A stretch of 64,000 nt of DNA from Paraburkholderia sp. DHOC27 (GCF_003429005.1 NZ_QVQV01000009.1:277193-341192); one strand, 5' to 3'; shown: positions 9,729-18,243, counted from the first letter of the stretch. The notes: generated by a model from the letters alone, not told the origin. Translations and numbers: made by a program.

Positions 9729-10261
9729 CAGGCCGCCCCTTTGTGCGCGCTCGCGGCGGCCATGTTGCTGGCCTGAATGACGCCGAGTTCATCGCGCACG
9801 CGCTGCAGTTCGGGGGGCAGGATTCGTTTCTCGGCAATCGCATCCAGCTCGCCGAGTATGTAGCGCAATTCATCCGGCGCCAGCTCCCCTCGTTTCGCCT
9901 TGTGGCTGGCCTCGACGAAAAAGTCGTCGTGCTTGTCGGTGCCGTAGGCAATGCGATAGCCGAGCGGCTTCAGAAATACCCAGAGCCATGCAATGGGCCA
10001 CAACAGTCCCCCGAACACCAGAGACAGGAAACACAGCGTCTGGATGGCCGCCTTCTGGGGATGCTGGTTACGTTCGGCAATCTTTTCCGGCAACACGTGG
10101 ATCATCAGCACGATGGCGACGCCCGCGATGGGCACGACGATGATCACGAAGATGGCCAGGTAGTCAGCAATCGTATCGACGGTTTTGCTCGGGGCATGCG
10201 CGAACGCGAGCGGCGAGCAGAGGAACAGGAAAATGCCAACGAGTCTGATGACCGCGTTCAT
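9728..10261 (-). CDS. DUF3302 domain inner-membrane protein
   Basis: A 177-residue membrane protein starting MNAVIRLVGIFLFL, with a cleavable-looking signal ending AFAHA and two further membrane segments (about residues 33-55 and 78-100). The core, with LPEKIAERNQHPQKAAIQ followed by a GGLLWPIAWLWVFLKP helix, matches the DUF3302 family (YiaW/YibI). A charged cytosolic tail of about 65 residues (RGELAPDELRYILGELDAIA) is longer than in the E. coli members. It heads the operon with the HlyD and NodT genes. Function is unknown; the partnership with two-TM HlyD proteins is recurrent, so a role in the exporter's inner-membrane part is a reasonable inference. Confidence 0.8.
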   Translation of the reverse strand: MNAVIRLVGIFLFLCSPLAFAHAPSKTVDTIADYLAIFVIIVVPIAGVAIVLMIHVLPEKIAERNQHPQKAAIQTLCFLSLVFGGLLWPIAWLWVFLKPLGYRIAYGTDKHDDFFVEASHKAKRGELAPDELRYILGELDAIAEKRILPPELQRVRDELGVIQASNMAAASAHKGAA

Positions 10262-10559
10262 CTTGGGGCCCCCTGGAGCTAACGGCCAACTGTGCGATGC
10301 AATTTCCTGCGGGTCTGCTTGGGTTTGCTTATGTCTATTTGCGTATGTTTGAAACAAAAATGAATGCGAACAACCCTAATCAAGCTGCACTCACGGTATG
10401 CGTTTTATTTCCTAAACTATTAGCGAATTTCTCTTGTTTATCAAGTTCTGCTTGATGTCTTCCGGATCGAAAATTCCGGATGAAGTCGTATTGCCCGCAT
10501 AAAGACGCGCTGCTTTTAATTACCAGATTAAAACAGCCTGTTCGTCCTCAAAGCGATCC
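10262..10559. other. AT-rich intergenic region upstream of the exporter operon
   Basis: About 300 bp without a gene, clearly more AT-rich than its surroundings. It holds a dyad at 10440-10456 (ATCAAG, 5-nt spacer, CTTGAT) and a direct repeat TTCCGGAT at about 10457-10482. This must contain the promoter of the DUF3302 operon; no hexamer pair is convincing enough to place it. The dyad may be an operator. Confidence 0.4.
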
Positions 10560-11042
10560 TCATTCCTTCTCCGGCATCGCTGAAGAATGGTGGCTGGTAA
10601 TCAGCCATTGCTTTCCATCCCAGTGATACGTGTAGGTATAGCGCGCCTGCACGACGGCGCCCGTTCTTGCGAACGTGAAGGTGTAAAGCCCCGCATCCAC
10701 GGCGGAATTGCAGCCTAGCTCGATAAAACGGAAGTCGATCTTGCCGGACGGCCGATCCTGGAGAAACTTCTGGAAGTACGCTTCTTTCTCGGCCACCGTC
10801 AGACGCGGCTGGTTGGATACGGTTGGCAGGAGAATGGAGTGTTCCGCGTAGTTGGCCACCACCTGGTGCGGATCGCCGGTTTGCAGCGACTGATTCCATC
10901 GGTCGAAGAGCGCGGCGATTTCCTGCTCGGAGGTGGCTTTACAGCTTTCGGAGCGCGCCGCCGACATATCGTTCGACGCGCCCTGGTTCGCGGCGCACCC
11001 CGCTAACGCGAACGCAAGGACCCCAACGGCACATAGCTTCAT
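10560..11042 (-). CDS. Lipoprotein with SnoaL/NTF2-like (CaMKII-association/DUF4440) domain
   Basis: A 160-residue protein with a lipoprotein signal whose lipobox is ALAGC (Cys16). After a short Ser/Ala linker an NTF2-like fold is suggested from about residue 38: SEQEIAALFDRWNQSLQTGD, HSILLPTVSNQPRLTVAEKEAY, and closing beta-strands YTYTYHWDGKQWLITSHHSSAMP. This layout matches the SgcJ/EcaC group of NTF2-like proteins, which are often called oxidoreductases without direct proof. Anchoring in the outer or inner membrane is expected from the lipobox. It lies alone, downstream of a 12-bp tandem repeat array; no catalytic residue set can be named. Confidence 0.72.
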   Translation of the reverse strand: MKLCAVGVLAFALAGCAANQGASNDMSAARSESCKATSEQEIAALFDRWNQSLQTGDPHQVVANYAEHSILLPTVSNQPRLTVAEKEAYFQKFLQDRPSGKIDFRFIELGCNSAVDAGLYTFTFARTGAVVQARYTYTYHWDGKQWLITSHHSSAMPEKE

Positions 11043-11156
11043 GGTCGCTATCTCCGGTTAGTCAGTGGGAGAAGGCACAACGCTTGAAACGACGCTTGAA
11101 GTATGGTCAATCCCGCGCGGCTTAGCCACATCTGGCGCACGTAATTCAGCGATTTT

Positions 11157-11216
11157 TGTTTGACTGAGTGTTGACCTGAGTGTTGGCCTGGGTGTTGGCC
11201 TGGGTGTTGGCCTGAA
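11157..11216. repeat. Five tandem copies of a 12-bp unit
   Basis: Consensus TGTTGGCCTGGG, with two perfect central copies and degenerate outer copies (TGTTTGACTGAG, TGTTGACCTGAG, TGTTGGCCTGAA). It sits about 115-175 bp upstream of the NTF2-like lipoprotein gene and beyond the GMC oxidoreductase stop. Confidence 0.9.
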
Positions 11217-11258
11217 TGCTTACCCGGAGCGGGGTTTGCCCTACCGTACAACGCGTTT

Positions 11259-11290
11259 GCCCTTTACCCTGATAGCGAATTCCCTGGGAA
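11259..11290 (+). repeat. Dispersed 32-nt motif, copy A
   Basis: Begins GCCCTTTACCCTGATAG and ends in a dyad TTCCC-T-GGGAA. A second copy with 28 of 32 identical bases lies at 19904-19935 on the same strand. This copy is noncoding, 44 bp beyond the GMC oxidoreductase stop. Function unknown; the dyad could be a protein-binding site. Confidence 0.7.
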
Positions 11291-11333
11291 GCGGCACCCT
11301 GCGCCCGCCGCTTCCCACCTGCCATGCCCGTGC

Positions 11334-12947
11334 TCAGGACACCGCAACGCGACCCTTCAGCAGATCGGCGCCCTTCTCGCCAATCATGATCGACCCGGCA
11401 TTCGTGTTCGAAGACGGCATGGTCGGCATGATCGACGAGTCGATCACGCGCAGCCGCTGCACGCCACGCACGCGCAACTGCGGATCGACCACCGAGGCGG
11501 CATCGCCACCCATACGACAGGTGCCGATGGGATGCCACGACGTTTGTCCGCATTGCTTGATGTAATCCAGCAGACCGTCGTCATCGTTCACGTCGACACC
11601 GGGTCGCGTCTCGCGCTTCACGTACTCGCGCATGGCCGGCTGCTCGATGACCTTGCGCGACAGCCGCAGCGCGTCCAGCATGGCGCGCGTGTCCTCGTCG
11701 TGCGTAAGGTAGTTCGGCTCGATGACCGGATCGACCAGTGGGTCCGGGCAGCTCGCGTGCAGCCAGCCTTTGGATTGCGGCCGCAACTGGAAGAAGCCAA
11801 CCTGAAAACCCGGGAACGGGTCGACGCTGTAGCGATCCGGGCCGCTCATCAGATGAATCTGGATCTTCACTTCGGGGCGCGTCTGCTCCGCGCGGGTCTT
11901 TGCCTGCGCATGCACCGTGGCCGACGGCGTCGCCATGAAGCCATCGCGTGTCAGCAGATAATTGGCGCCCATCAGCAGGGTGCGCCATTTGCTGCCCAGC
12001 ACTTCGTTGATCGTAATGGACTGCGAACATTCGAAGGTCACACGTGCCTGCAAATGGTCGCGCAGATTTTCCCCCACCTCGGGCGCGTCGTGGATCACTG
12101 GTACGTTAAGGCCCTGCAGACGGCTGGCCTGTCCAATGCCCGACAGTTCCAGGATGTGCGGCGTCTTGATCGGGCCACTCGACAGCACGACTTCGCACCG
12201 CGCGCGTGCGGTCCTGATCTGCCCACCCTGAAGGTATTCGACACCCACCGCCGTTTTACCTTCGAACAACACGCGTGTCACATGCGCCTCGACCTGGAAG
12301 TCGAGATTGCTGCGCTGTCTGGAAGTGGTCAGATAGCCCAGCGCCGTGCTGCAACGCCGGCCATTGCGGGTCGACAGTTGCAGGAAATTCACGCCCTCGT
12401 AGCTTGCGCCGTTGTAGTCCTCGGCGAGCGGAATGCCGGCTTGCTGGCAGGCCGACACAAACGCATCGGACAGCGCGTGACGGCGGCTGTCGCGCAGATC
12501 CGTCACAGAGATCGGGCCGTTGCGGCCGCGGTACTGGTCGGTGCCGCGCTTGCTCGACTCCAGACGCTTGAAGTACGGCAGGCAATCCTGATACGACCAG
12601 CCACTGCAACCCGCGGCGGCCCAGCCGTCGTATTCACGCGGGTCGCCACGCACGTAGATCATGCCGTTCACCGAACTCGATCCGCCCGGCAGCTTGCCAT
12701 GCGGCCAATAGATTTCCTGACCCGCCAGGCTCTTTTGCGGCACGGTCTTCGATTGCCACACGTAGTTGGCATCGCCGAGAATCTTCGCGACGCCAACCGG
12801 GGTCTTGACCCAGAAATCCTGGTCGCGCGGCTGCCCGGCTTCCAGCAGCAACACGCGGGTTGCGGCGTCTTCGGTCAGACGGGTTGCAAGCGTGGCGCCG
12901 GACGAACCCGCTCCCACGACGATGTAGTCATACTCAGCGACGCTCAT
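11334..12947 (-). CDS. GMC-family FAD-dependent alcohol/choline dehydrogenase-like oxidoreductase
   Basis: A 537-residue flavoprotein of full family length. The N-terminal dinucleotide-binding motif VVGAGSSGATLATRL is at about residues 11-25, followed by the GMC signature region (GGSSSVNGMIYVRGDPREYD) near 80-100. The C-terminal GMC domain carries the active-site pair His472 (HPIGTCRMGGD) and Asn514 (SSNTNAGS). Members oxidise alcohols to aldehydes with FAD and pass electrons to a quinone or oxygen; the substrate cannot be read from sequence. No signal peptide is seen, so it is cytosolic or peripheral. It is the last gene of a minus-strand series with an MFS permease, porin and ThDP decarboxylase. 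Confidence 0.93.
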   Translation of the reverse strand: MSVAEYDYIVVGAGSSGATLATRLTEDAATRVLLLEAGQPRDQDFWVKTPVGVAKILGDANYVWQSKTVPQKSLAGQEIYWPHGKLPGGSSSVNGMIYVRGDPREYDGWAAAGCSGWSYQDCLPYFKRLESSKRGTDQYRGRNGPISVTDLRDSRRHALSDAFVSACQQAGIPLAEDYNGASYEGVNFLQLSTRNGRRCSTALGYLTTSRQRSNLDFQVEAHVTRVLFEGKTAVGVEYLQGGQIRTARARCEVVLSSGPIKTPHILELSGIGQASRLQGLNVPVIHDAPEVGENLRDHLQARVTFECSQSITINEVLGSKWRTLLMGANYLLTRDGFMATPSATVHAQAKTRAEQTRPEVKIQIHLMSGPDRYSVDPFPGFQVGFFQLRPQSKGWLHASCPDPLVDPVIEPNYLTHDEDTRAMLDALRLSRKVIEQPAMREYVKRETRPGVDVNDDDGLLDYIKQCGQTSWHPIGTCRMGGDAASVVDPQLRVRGVQRLRVIDSSIMPTMPSSNTNAGSIMIGEKGADLLKGRVAVS

Positions 12948-13042
12948 GCGACGGCTCCTCGCCGGCTTGCGGCAATATCAGATGTTATGGATTCCTGCGC
13001 ATTGCCGAAGGACGATGCGCAAAAGTGAGGCAGAGGGTCACG

Positions 13043-14347
13043 TCATACCGGTCGTGTCGTGGACGGTGCCGGGTCCGGCCGCGCGCCACTCAGACGGTGC
13101 GCCGATCTTGCGGGATCCAGGCAGAACATGCCGATCACGCCGCCCACCATCAACATGCAGCCGCTGATCGCAAAGCCCTGTTCGTAGCCGGTGGCCACGG
13201 ACCCGGTAGCGACCTCGACGAGCCGGCCGGTGACGACCGGCGCCATCACGCCCGCAATCGACGCAATGGAGTTGTCGATGGCGAGGACGGCGCCGCGTTG
13301 CGCGCCAGGCGTCACCTCGGCGAGGATGGCCGGCCCGAGCGAATAGATGACCGGCGTCATGCCGAAGGCGACGGCAACCAGCACGACCTTCTGGATGTTG
13401 CTCAGATCGAGCGCCAGCAGCAGGCACAGCAGCACACCCGCCACGGCCAGCACGATGCTGGCGAACACGCCGCGTGCCGTGCGCGACGCGACGCCTGCGG
13501 CGAGCAGACGCTGTGACCACCACGACAGTCCCACGCTGATTGGCGTGCCGATCAGCACCACCAGCGCGAACAACCGGCCGGCGGCGACAGCGTCGTAGCC
13601 GAGGCCCTTTTGCAAATAGCTCGGCAGCCAGGTGAGCACCAGTGCGAGGGTCCAGTAGGCGACGAAATGCAGCAGGAAGTTGCCGAGCACCGTACGGTCG
13701 GCCAGCAGTTTCCGGTACGGCACACGCGCAGCAACCTCCTGCCCCGACACCGTCCCGGCCGGGCTCGCGCCAATCGTCCCTTCCGCACCGAAGAGCAGCC
13801 ACAGCACGGCCCACACCACGCCCACCAGCCCCAGTGCAATGAAATTGGCGCGCCAGCCCCAGTGCGCCGTAATGAGCGGAATCGAAAAACCCGCCAGCAG
13901 CAGACCGACGGTCGCGCCCTGCCCGATCATCGAAAGCGGCAAGCTGCGCCGGCTGTCGGGAAACCACTTGAAACAGGCGTGGATGGCCACTGGCCACGAC
14001 GGTCCTTCGCTGATACCGAGCAGTACACGCGCAGCAATCAGCACCGTCATCGAGGTGGAATACGCGACCGGCAATTGCGAGGCGGACCACAGCACCGCCA
14101 TCACCAGCAGCAGCGTACTGGCCTTGACGCGATTGGCGAGAAAGCCGCCGGTGATGCCGGAAATGGCAAACAGCCAGAAGAAGCTGCCGCCGACGATGCC
14201 GAACTGCACGGGCGTAAGCCCGAGGTCTTTCATCAGCGGCACCGCCACCAGACCGATCACGATCTTGTCGACGAAGTTGACCAGCATGAACAGGGCGAGC
14301 AATACCGCGATGCCCCACGCCCTGGCTGGTTGATAGCGCGTGCTCAT
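13043..14347 (-). CDS. MFS permease, ACS (anion:cation symporter)-like
   Basis: A 434-residue 12-helix transporter. The chosen ATG has a good AAGGAG site upstream and starts MSTRYQPARAWGIAVLLALF; a longer frame upstream lacks membrane sequence. Helix 1 contains FMLVNFVDKIVIGLV, and the loop between helices 4 and 5 carries ISEGPSWPVAIHACFKWFP, typical of ACS-family carriers for organic anions such as hexuronates, galactonate, tartrate and phthalate. It lies 95 bp from the GMC gene and 114 bp from the porin gene, all on the minus strand. Together they suggest outer- and inner-membrane uptake of one anionic substrate; its identity is unknown. Confidence 0.88.
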   Translation of the reverse strand: MSTRYQPARAWGIAVLLALFMLVNFVDKIVIGLVAVPLMKDLGLTPVQFGIVGGSFFWLFAISGITGGFLANRVKASTLLLVMAVLWSASQLPVAYSTSMTVLIAARVLLGISEGPSWPVAIHACFKWFPDSRRSLPLSMIGQGATVGLLLAGFSIPLITAHWGWRANFIALGLVGVVWAVLWLLFGAEGTIGASPAGTVSGQEVAARVPYRKLLADRTVLGNFLLHFVAYWTLALVLTWLPSYLQKGLGYDAVAAGRLFALVVLIGTPISVGLSWWSQRLLAAGVASRTARGVFASIVLAVAGVLLCLLLALDLSNIQKVVLVAVAFGMTPVIYSLGPAILAEVTPGAQRGAVLAIDNSIASIAGVMAPVVTGRLVEVATGSVATGYEQGFAISGCMLMVGGVIGMFCLDPARSAHRLSGARPDPAPSTTRPV

Positions 14348-14461
14348 AGTTGCTCCTTGCGCCGGTCGCTGCCGGTCAGCAGTGGTGATTGAAAAATCGC
14401 TTCGGACGGCACCCGCGGTGCGCGCCAAAACATCGTGCGGCGCGCCGCCCACGCAGCTCCG

Positions 14462-15616
14462 TCAGAAGCGGTGCCGCAGACCGACCATGACGCCGAGCTG
14501 GGTCGATTCCGCCGCGGCGCTCAAGCCGTTGAATCCCTGCGCCTGGGCACCGATCAGGCCGCCGCGATACAACGAGTAGTCCCCTTCAACATAGGTGTCG
14601 GTCCGCTTGGACAGGCTGTAATCCGCGAGCAACTGGAACTGCGTCGCGTTGCCGTTGCCGCTCACCGCCTTGCCATCCTGCAAGGTGCGCCATACGTTGG
14701 CGGAGACGAGCGTCGCGCCAGTAATCTGCTGGCTCACGCCGCCAAAGAACATCTGCCGCGACGAGAACGTATTGAACTTGAGCGCGGTCAATTGCGGCGC
14801 GGTGAACGGGCCGTTCGGGAAGTTGCCGGTGAAGCCCTGATCCTGGCGGTTCACCACCCAGCCCGCGTTGATGGTCGTGCTCGCGAACGTGTAGGCCGCG
14901 CCTGCCGTCCATGCCTTGAAGTGAGCCGAGGTATTCACGGCATCACGCGAGTCGAGGTAGGCTGCGGCGAGACGCAACCGACCCTTCGGCACGTAGGCGA
15001 GCGACGCGCCAATCTGGCTGCCCGCGCCGAACGCACCAGGCGAGCCGCCGAATGCGTAGGATAACTCCAGAGTCACGTCGTGCCAGGCCGCCGCGTATTT
15101 GGTCATGCTGCTGGTGAAGTTACCCTGCGCCATGCCGACTTCCGGACGGAACTGATAGAAGTTCTGGCTCATGTACGTGCGGCCCACCGCGTCGGCCATC
15201 GGGTTCAACTGCCGCCCGAGTGTCAGCCGGCCATACGTCGAAGACTGCAGACCCACCAGCGCGATGTCGAACAACGGGTAGCTGGGGTCGCCCACGCCGG
15301 AATTCAGAAAGAAGCGGTCTTCCAGCTGGAAGATTGCGTGCACCCCGCCGCCGACGTCCTCCGATCCGAGCATGCCGAACTCGCTCTCGCTCGCGCCGCC
15401 GTTGCCGAGCTGCACTTTCGAGTCGCCGGCCTTGTCCGCGTGCGTCGTGTAGCGAACCGCCGTATCGGTAATACCGTAGAGCGTGATCGACGACTGCGCG
15501 TGCGCCGCGAGGCCGTAACAGCCGAGCACCGCCGCTGCGGCTGCATGAAGGCTGACCTGAAGGGTTGCCTGAGCGGCAAGCCCGAATCCCCGTCGTGTTT
15601 TCAGTTTGTCCAGCAT
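14462..15616 (-). CDS. Gram-negative general porin (Burkholderia OmpC type)
   Basis: A 384-residue trimeric-porin-type barrel. The start MLDKLKTRRGFG has GGAGAC upstream and a rather long signal ending GLAAHA, then the standard mature start QSSITLYGITDTAVRYTT. Porin hallmarks follow: SEFGMLGSEDVGGGVHAIFQLE, STYGRLTLGRQLNPMADAVG, and a terminal strand ending VGLRHRF with C-terminal Phe. Many Burkholderiales porins sit next to catabolic genes and are substrate-induced; here it is in line with an MFS permease and a decarboxylase. A long 480-bp upstream gap separates it from the decarboxylase genes, so it may have its own promoter. Confidence 0.95.
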   Translation of the reverse strand: MLDKLKTRRGFGLAAQATLQVSLHAAAAAVLGCYGLAAHAQSSITLYGITDTAVRYTTHADKAGDSKVQLGNGGASESEFGMLGSEDVGGGVHAIFQLEDRFFLNSGVGDPSYPLFDIALVGLQSSTYGRLTLGRQLNPMADAVGRTYMSQNFYQFRPEVGMAQGNFTSSMTKYAAAWHDVTLELSYAFGGSPGAFGAGSQIGASLAYVPKGRLRLAAAYLDSRDAVNTSAHFKAWTAGAAYTFASTTINAGWVVNRQDQGFTGNFPNGPFTAPQLTALKFNTFSSRQMFFGGVSQQITGATLVSANVWRTLQDGKAVSGNGNATQFQLLADYSLSKRTDTYVEGDYSLYRGGLIGAQAQGFNGLSAAAESTQLGVMVGLRHRF

Positions 15617-16098
15617 GGGTTGTCTCCGACTTTGTTTATATAAAACCTGCGATCGCTGGCTGCGATGACGCGTGCACCTGCACACGGCCTCGGCCGCACA
15701 CATCGTGGAACGGGCATGAACAGGCTTCGAGGCCGCGATGCGTGGTCGCAGCGCGCCAGCAGCCCATGCCTGGAAAGGTCAGTGCGCCGGGTCAAAACGC
15801 CTGCATGGGTGCGCAGACCGGTACGCTCTGATCCGGCGGGTTACGACCGTGATGTGTCCGGGTTCGGACGCTTGATGTGCCGCGTTCATCCTGTCTCCAG
15901 CTTTTCTTTTTTGTCTCCTCGTCGTGGGTCGTGGACGCATCGCGTTCCACGCCTGCCTGACGAAGGTTTACTGCGGTCCGGCACCTGCAATTAGCTGCCG
16001 TCATCTGCCGGTGCCGGACCTACTACACGGGCATGCCGGCTGTCCCGCCGGTCACGGCCGCCACGGCCCTCGAAACAGTCCGCTACGAGCCGATACGC
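15617..16098. other. 482-bp intergenic region with an 11-bp-arm inverted repeat
   Basis: This gap between the porin and the decarboxylase beta subunit holds a perfect inverted repeat at 15975-15985 and 16010-16020 (GGTCCGGCACC and GGTGCCGGACC, 24-nt loop). No T run follows, so it is either an operator or an attenuator-like hairpin rather than a simple terminator. The AT-rich stretch near 15630-15648 may contain the porin promoter. A 36-codon minus-strand frame (15779-15889) has a plausible GGAGACAGG site but no other support. Confidence 0.5.
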
Positions 16099-16695
16099 TC
16101 AACCCACCGACGCGTACCACACGCCCAGTTGCTCGGCCTCCATACCCATGCGCTGAAACTGACGGTCGGGCATTTCCGGTTGCTGCTGATCCGGCCCGAA
16201 GCGTGGGGCTTCCGGTTCGATTTTGAGCGCCACGAAGGTCGGCCCGGTCGCCGCCAGCAATGCAGGCAACGCATCGGCGAGCGCGCCCGGCTCGTCGAAC
16301 GTATGAGCGCTTGCGTAGCCGGCTGCCAGCGCCATTGCGCAGAAATCGACCGTGTCGCCGCCCGGCACCGGCAGGTTCGACGTACCCGCGAACTGCGCAC
16401 CGTTCTGGACAACGAAATGAATGAAGTTGGTCACGCCGCTATCGGCGACGGTGACGAGGCCGCCCAGCTGCATCAGCAGGCTCGCATCGCCGTCGACGAT
16501 CACCACGCCCACCGCGGGATTGGCCAGCGCGAGGCCCAGCCCGAGCCCAGCCGCGCCGCCCATCAACGGCACGGAACTGAGCCGGCGTTCGGTCACGCCG
16601 AGTGCGTCGAACGCGAACATCGCGCCCATGGTCGCCACGATCACACGCTGCCCACGTGCACGCGCGATCTGCTGACAGGCTTCTCCAATTCGCAT
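16099..16695 (-). CDS. ThDP-dependent decarboxylase, beta (C-terminal domain) subunit
   Basis: A 198-residue protein equal to the pyrophosphate-binding domain of ThDP enzymes. It has the GGAAGLGLGLALA stretch (about residues 46-59) and the ThDP/Mg motif beginning VDGDASLLMQ (68-77) and ending near Asn98 (FVVQN). The start MRIGEACQQIARARG has AAGGAGA upstream. Size and pairing with a separate N-terminal-domain gene 19 bp upstream resemble sulfopyruvate decarboxylase (ComD/ComE) and split phosphonopyruvate decarboxylases. The pair should decarboxylate a 2-oxo acid to an aldehyde. The true substrate is not determinable; no sulfonate or phosphonate genes are adjacent. Confidence 0.85.
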   Translation of the reverse strand: MRIGEACQQIARARGQRVIVATMGAMFAFDALGVTERRLSSVPLMGGAAGLGLGLALANPAVGVVIVDGDASLLMQLGGLVTVADSGVTNFIHFVVQNGAQFAGTSNLPVPGGDTVDFCAMALAAGYASAHTFDEPGALADALPALLAATGPTFVALKIEPEAPRFGPDQQQPEMPDRQFQRMGMEAEQLGVWYASVG

Positions 16696-16714
16696 GTTTG
16701 GTTCTCCTTGCTTT

Positions 16715-17245
16715 TTAGTGCCACGCCACCGGGCGGCCGACAATCAAGGCCGCCGGGCCACGACGGGTGTGAGCGGCATCGAACGCGGCGGGTACCGCCT
16801 CCGCGACATCGCGCCTGCTTTCGAGGCACCAGAAAGGCACGCCCAGCGCGTTCAGCAGCGGTTCGAGCAGATTGACCACCCGTCGACGCGAGGCGGTACC
16901 GGGATGCCCGAAGTTGTCGTGCTCGCGGCCGAACTGCCCGATCATCAGCACGGTGGGAATCTGCGCGTCGAGCGCCACGGCGCGAATCGTGTTGACGCAG
17001 GCGTAGAAACCCTGGTTCTGCATCACGACGACGGGGCGCTGGCCGGCAATGGTGAGACCCGCCGCCACGCAAACCGCCTGATCTTCGTTGCAGGTCCGCA
17101 CGAGCCGCAGGTCGCTGTCGCCACGTTCCATGGCCTGATGCAACGCGATCTGGATGAGATCCGGCACGGTGATGAAGTGAGTCACGCTGGCCTGCTGCAA
17201 CGCCGTAAGATACGTGGTCGCGCCGATGCTATGATCGTCGGACAT
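16715..17245 (-). CDS. ThDP-dependent decarboxylase, alpha (N-terminal domain) subunit
   Basis: A 176-residue protein equal to the pyrimidine-binding domain of ThDP enzymes. The conserved Glu that activates the cofactor is Glu54 in TCNEDQAVCVAAGLTIAG, followed by VVMQNQGFYACVNTIRA and a GREHDNFGHPG segment. The start MSDDHSIGATTYL is 69 bp from the divergent Crp/Fnr gene; the longer upstream frame runs over that gene and is discarded. With the beta subunit it would form an alpha/beta heteromer like sulfopyruvate decarboxylase. The closeness of the divergent regulator suggests that it controls this operon. Confidence 0.85.
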   Translation of the reverse strand: MSDDHSIGATTYLTALQQASVTHFITVPDLIQIALHQAMERGDSDLRLVRTCNEDQAVCVAAGLTIAGQRPVVVMQNQGFYACVNTIRAVALDAQIPTVLMIGQFGREHDNFGHPGTASRRRVVNLLEPLLNALGVPFWCLESRRDVAEAVPAAFDAAHTRRGPAALIVGRPVAWH

Positions 17246-17314
17246 GCCTGTCTCCTCGTTCTGATTGGATGAAAGCCAGTCTAGGGAGACCAGGTCCGCA
17301 AATCTGTAAAGAAC

Positions 17315-18031
17315 ATGACAGAAACAGTCCGTCCCTCGCAGCGCGCGCTGGCCAGCGCCGCGCTGCACCGCGCAGCATGGTTCGCCACGTGCCGGCCCGA
17401 AACGGTGGAACGCCTGCTGAAAGAAGGCACCGTGCGGCTGCTTCAACGCGGCGAAGCACTGTGCCGCCAGGGTCAACACGTAGATCACCTGTGTCTGATC
17501 GTCGACGGCACGCTGGAGGTCAGCGTGACCACCGAATCAGGCAAGCGTTTTCTGGTGCGCCATCTCGAACCCGGTCAGTTGATGAACCTGATTCCGGTGC
17601 TCGACGAACAGCCCGCCATCCACGACAGCGTGGCGCATGTCGATACGCTGGTGCTGCTGTTCGACAAGGCGCTGGTCAACGCCGTGCTCGACACGGAACC
17701 CGGCTTTGCGCGGGCGGTGATGCGCCTCTTGTGCCTGCGTTCGCGCACGCTGTATCTCGACCTCGCTGACAACAGCCTGCTCACCTTGCGGCAGCGCTGT
17801 GCGCGGGTCCTGCTCTATCTCGTCGGGCCGTGGGGCATGCCGCGTCCGGAAGGCGTGGCGATCTCGCTCAAGCTGTCGCAGGACGAATTCGCCGACATGG
17901 TGGGCCGCTCGCGCCCGGTGGTGAACCGCGAACTCAAGTTGCTCGAGCGCGAAGGCATTATCCGCACCACGTATTCTCACTTTGTGATTCTCGATCTCGC
18001 GGGTCTCGAGCGGCTGCTCGAACAGGCCTGA
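17315..18031 (+). CDS. Crp/Fnr-family transcriptional regulator
   Basis: A 238-residue regulator with an N-terminal cyclic-nucleotide-binding-like beta-roll (about residues 30-140: LLQRGEALCRQGQHVDHLCLIVDGTLEV, GQLMNLIPVLDE) and a C-terminal winged helix (about 170-235). The recognition helix region is LSQDEFADMVGRSRPVVNRELKLLEREGII. No Fnr-type N-terminal cysteine cluster is present, so oxygen sensing through an iron-sulfur cluster is unlikely. It is transcribed divergently from the ThDP decarboxylase genes with only 69 bp between the starts, the usual place for a local regulator. The effector is unknown. Confidence 0.9.
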   Translation: MTETVRPSQRALASAALHRAAWFATCRPETVERLLKEGTVRLLQRGEALCRQGQHVDHLCLIVDGTLEVSVTTESGKRFLVRHLEPGQLMNLIPVLDEQPAIHDSVAHVDTLVLLFDKALVNAVLDTEPGFARAVMRLLCLRSRTLYLDLADNSLLTLRQRCARVLLYLVGPWGMPRPEGVAISLKLSQDEFADMVGRSRPVVNRELKLLEREGIIRTTYSHFVILDLAGLERLLEQA

Positions 18032-18038
18032 TAACGCA

Positions 18039-18057
18039 AGCGGGCTGTCCGCCCGCT
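18039..18057 (+). terminator. Hairpin after the Crp/Fnr gene
   Basis: AGCGGGC, 5-nt loop TGTCC, GCCCGCT: a perfect 7-bp stem starting 8 bp after the stop codon. There is no T run, so termination would be inefficient or factor-assisted. Confidence 0.4.
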
Positions 18058-18207
18058 CACCCCTGCTCCATTGGGTACGCCTCGTCGCGGATTTCGGCAA
18101 ACACCGCGCCGAGGTCAACGCGCGCCCGCGTCCTGGCTACAGCGCAAATTTGATAAAAACCAAACAGTCTGCCAGCGCAAACTCGCGCACCATGACGTCG
18201 AAGTTTT

Positions 18208-18243
18208 GCCGTTAAATCGGCCGTTAAACCGGCCGTCACCCCT
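18208..18243. repeat. Three tandem copies of a 12-bp unit before the acyl-CoA ligase
   Basis: GCCGTTAAATCG, GCCGTTAAACCG, GCCGTCACCCCT, ending 15 bp before the ATG. It would lie in the 5' leader of the ligase mRNA. Confidence 0.75.

Noticed and set aside
11532..13028. A 498-codon plus-strand frame opposite the GMC oxidoreductase.
   Set aside because: The GMC protein has all family motifs; the opposite frame has none and is basic throughout.
15779..15889. A 36-codon minus-strand frame in the porin upstream gap with GGAGACAGG before the ATG.
   Set aside because: No signal, domain or codon bias supports it; initiation context alone is too little.
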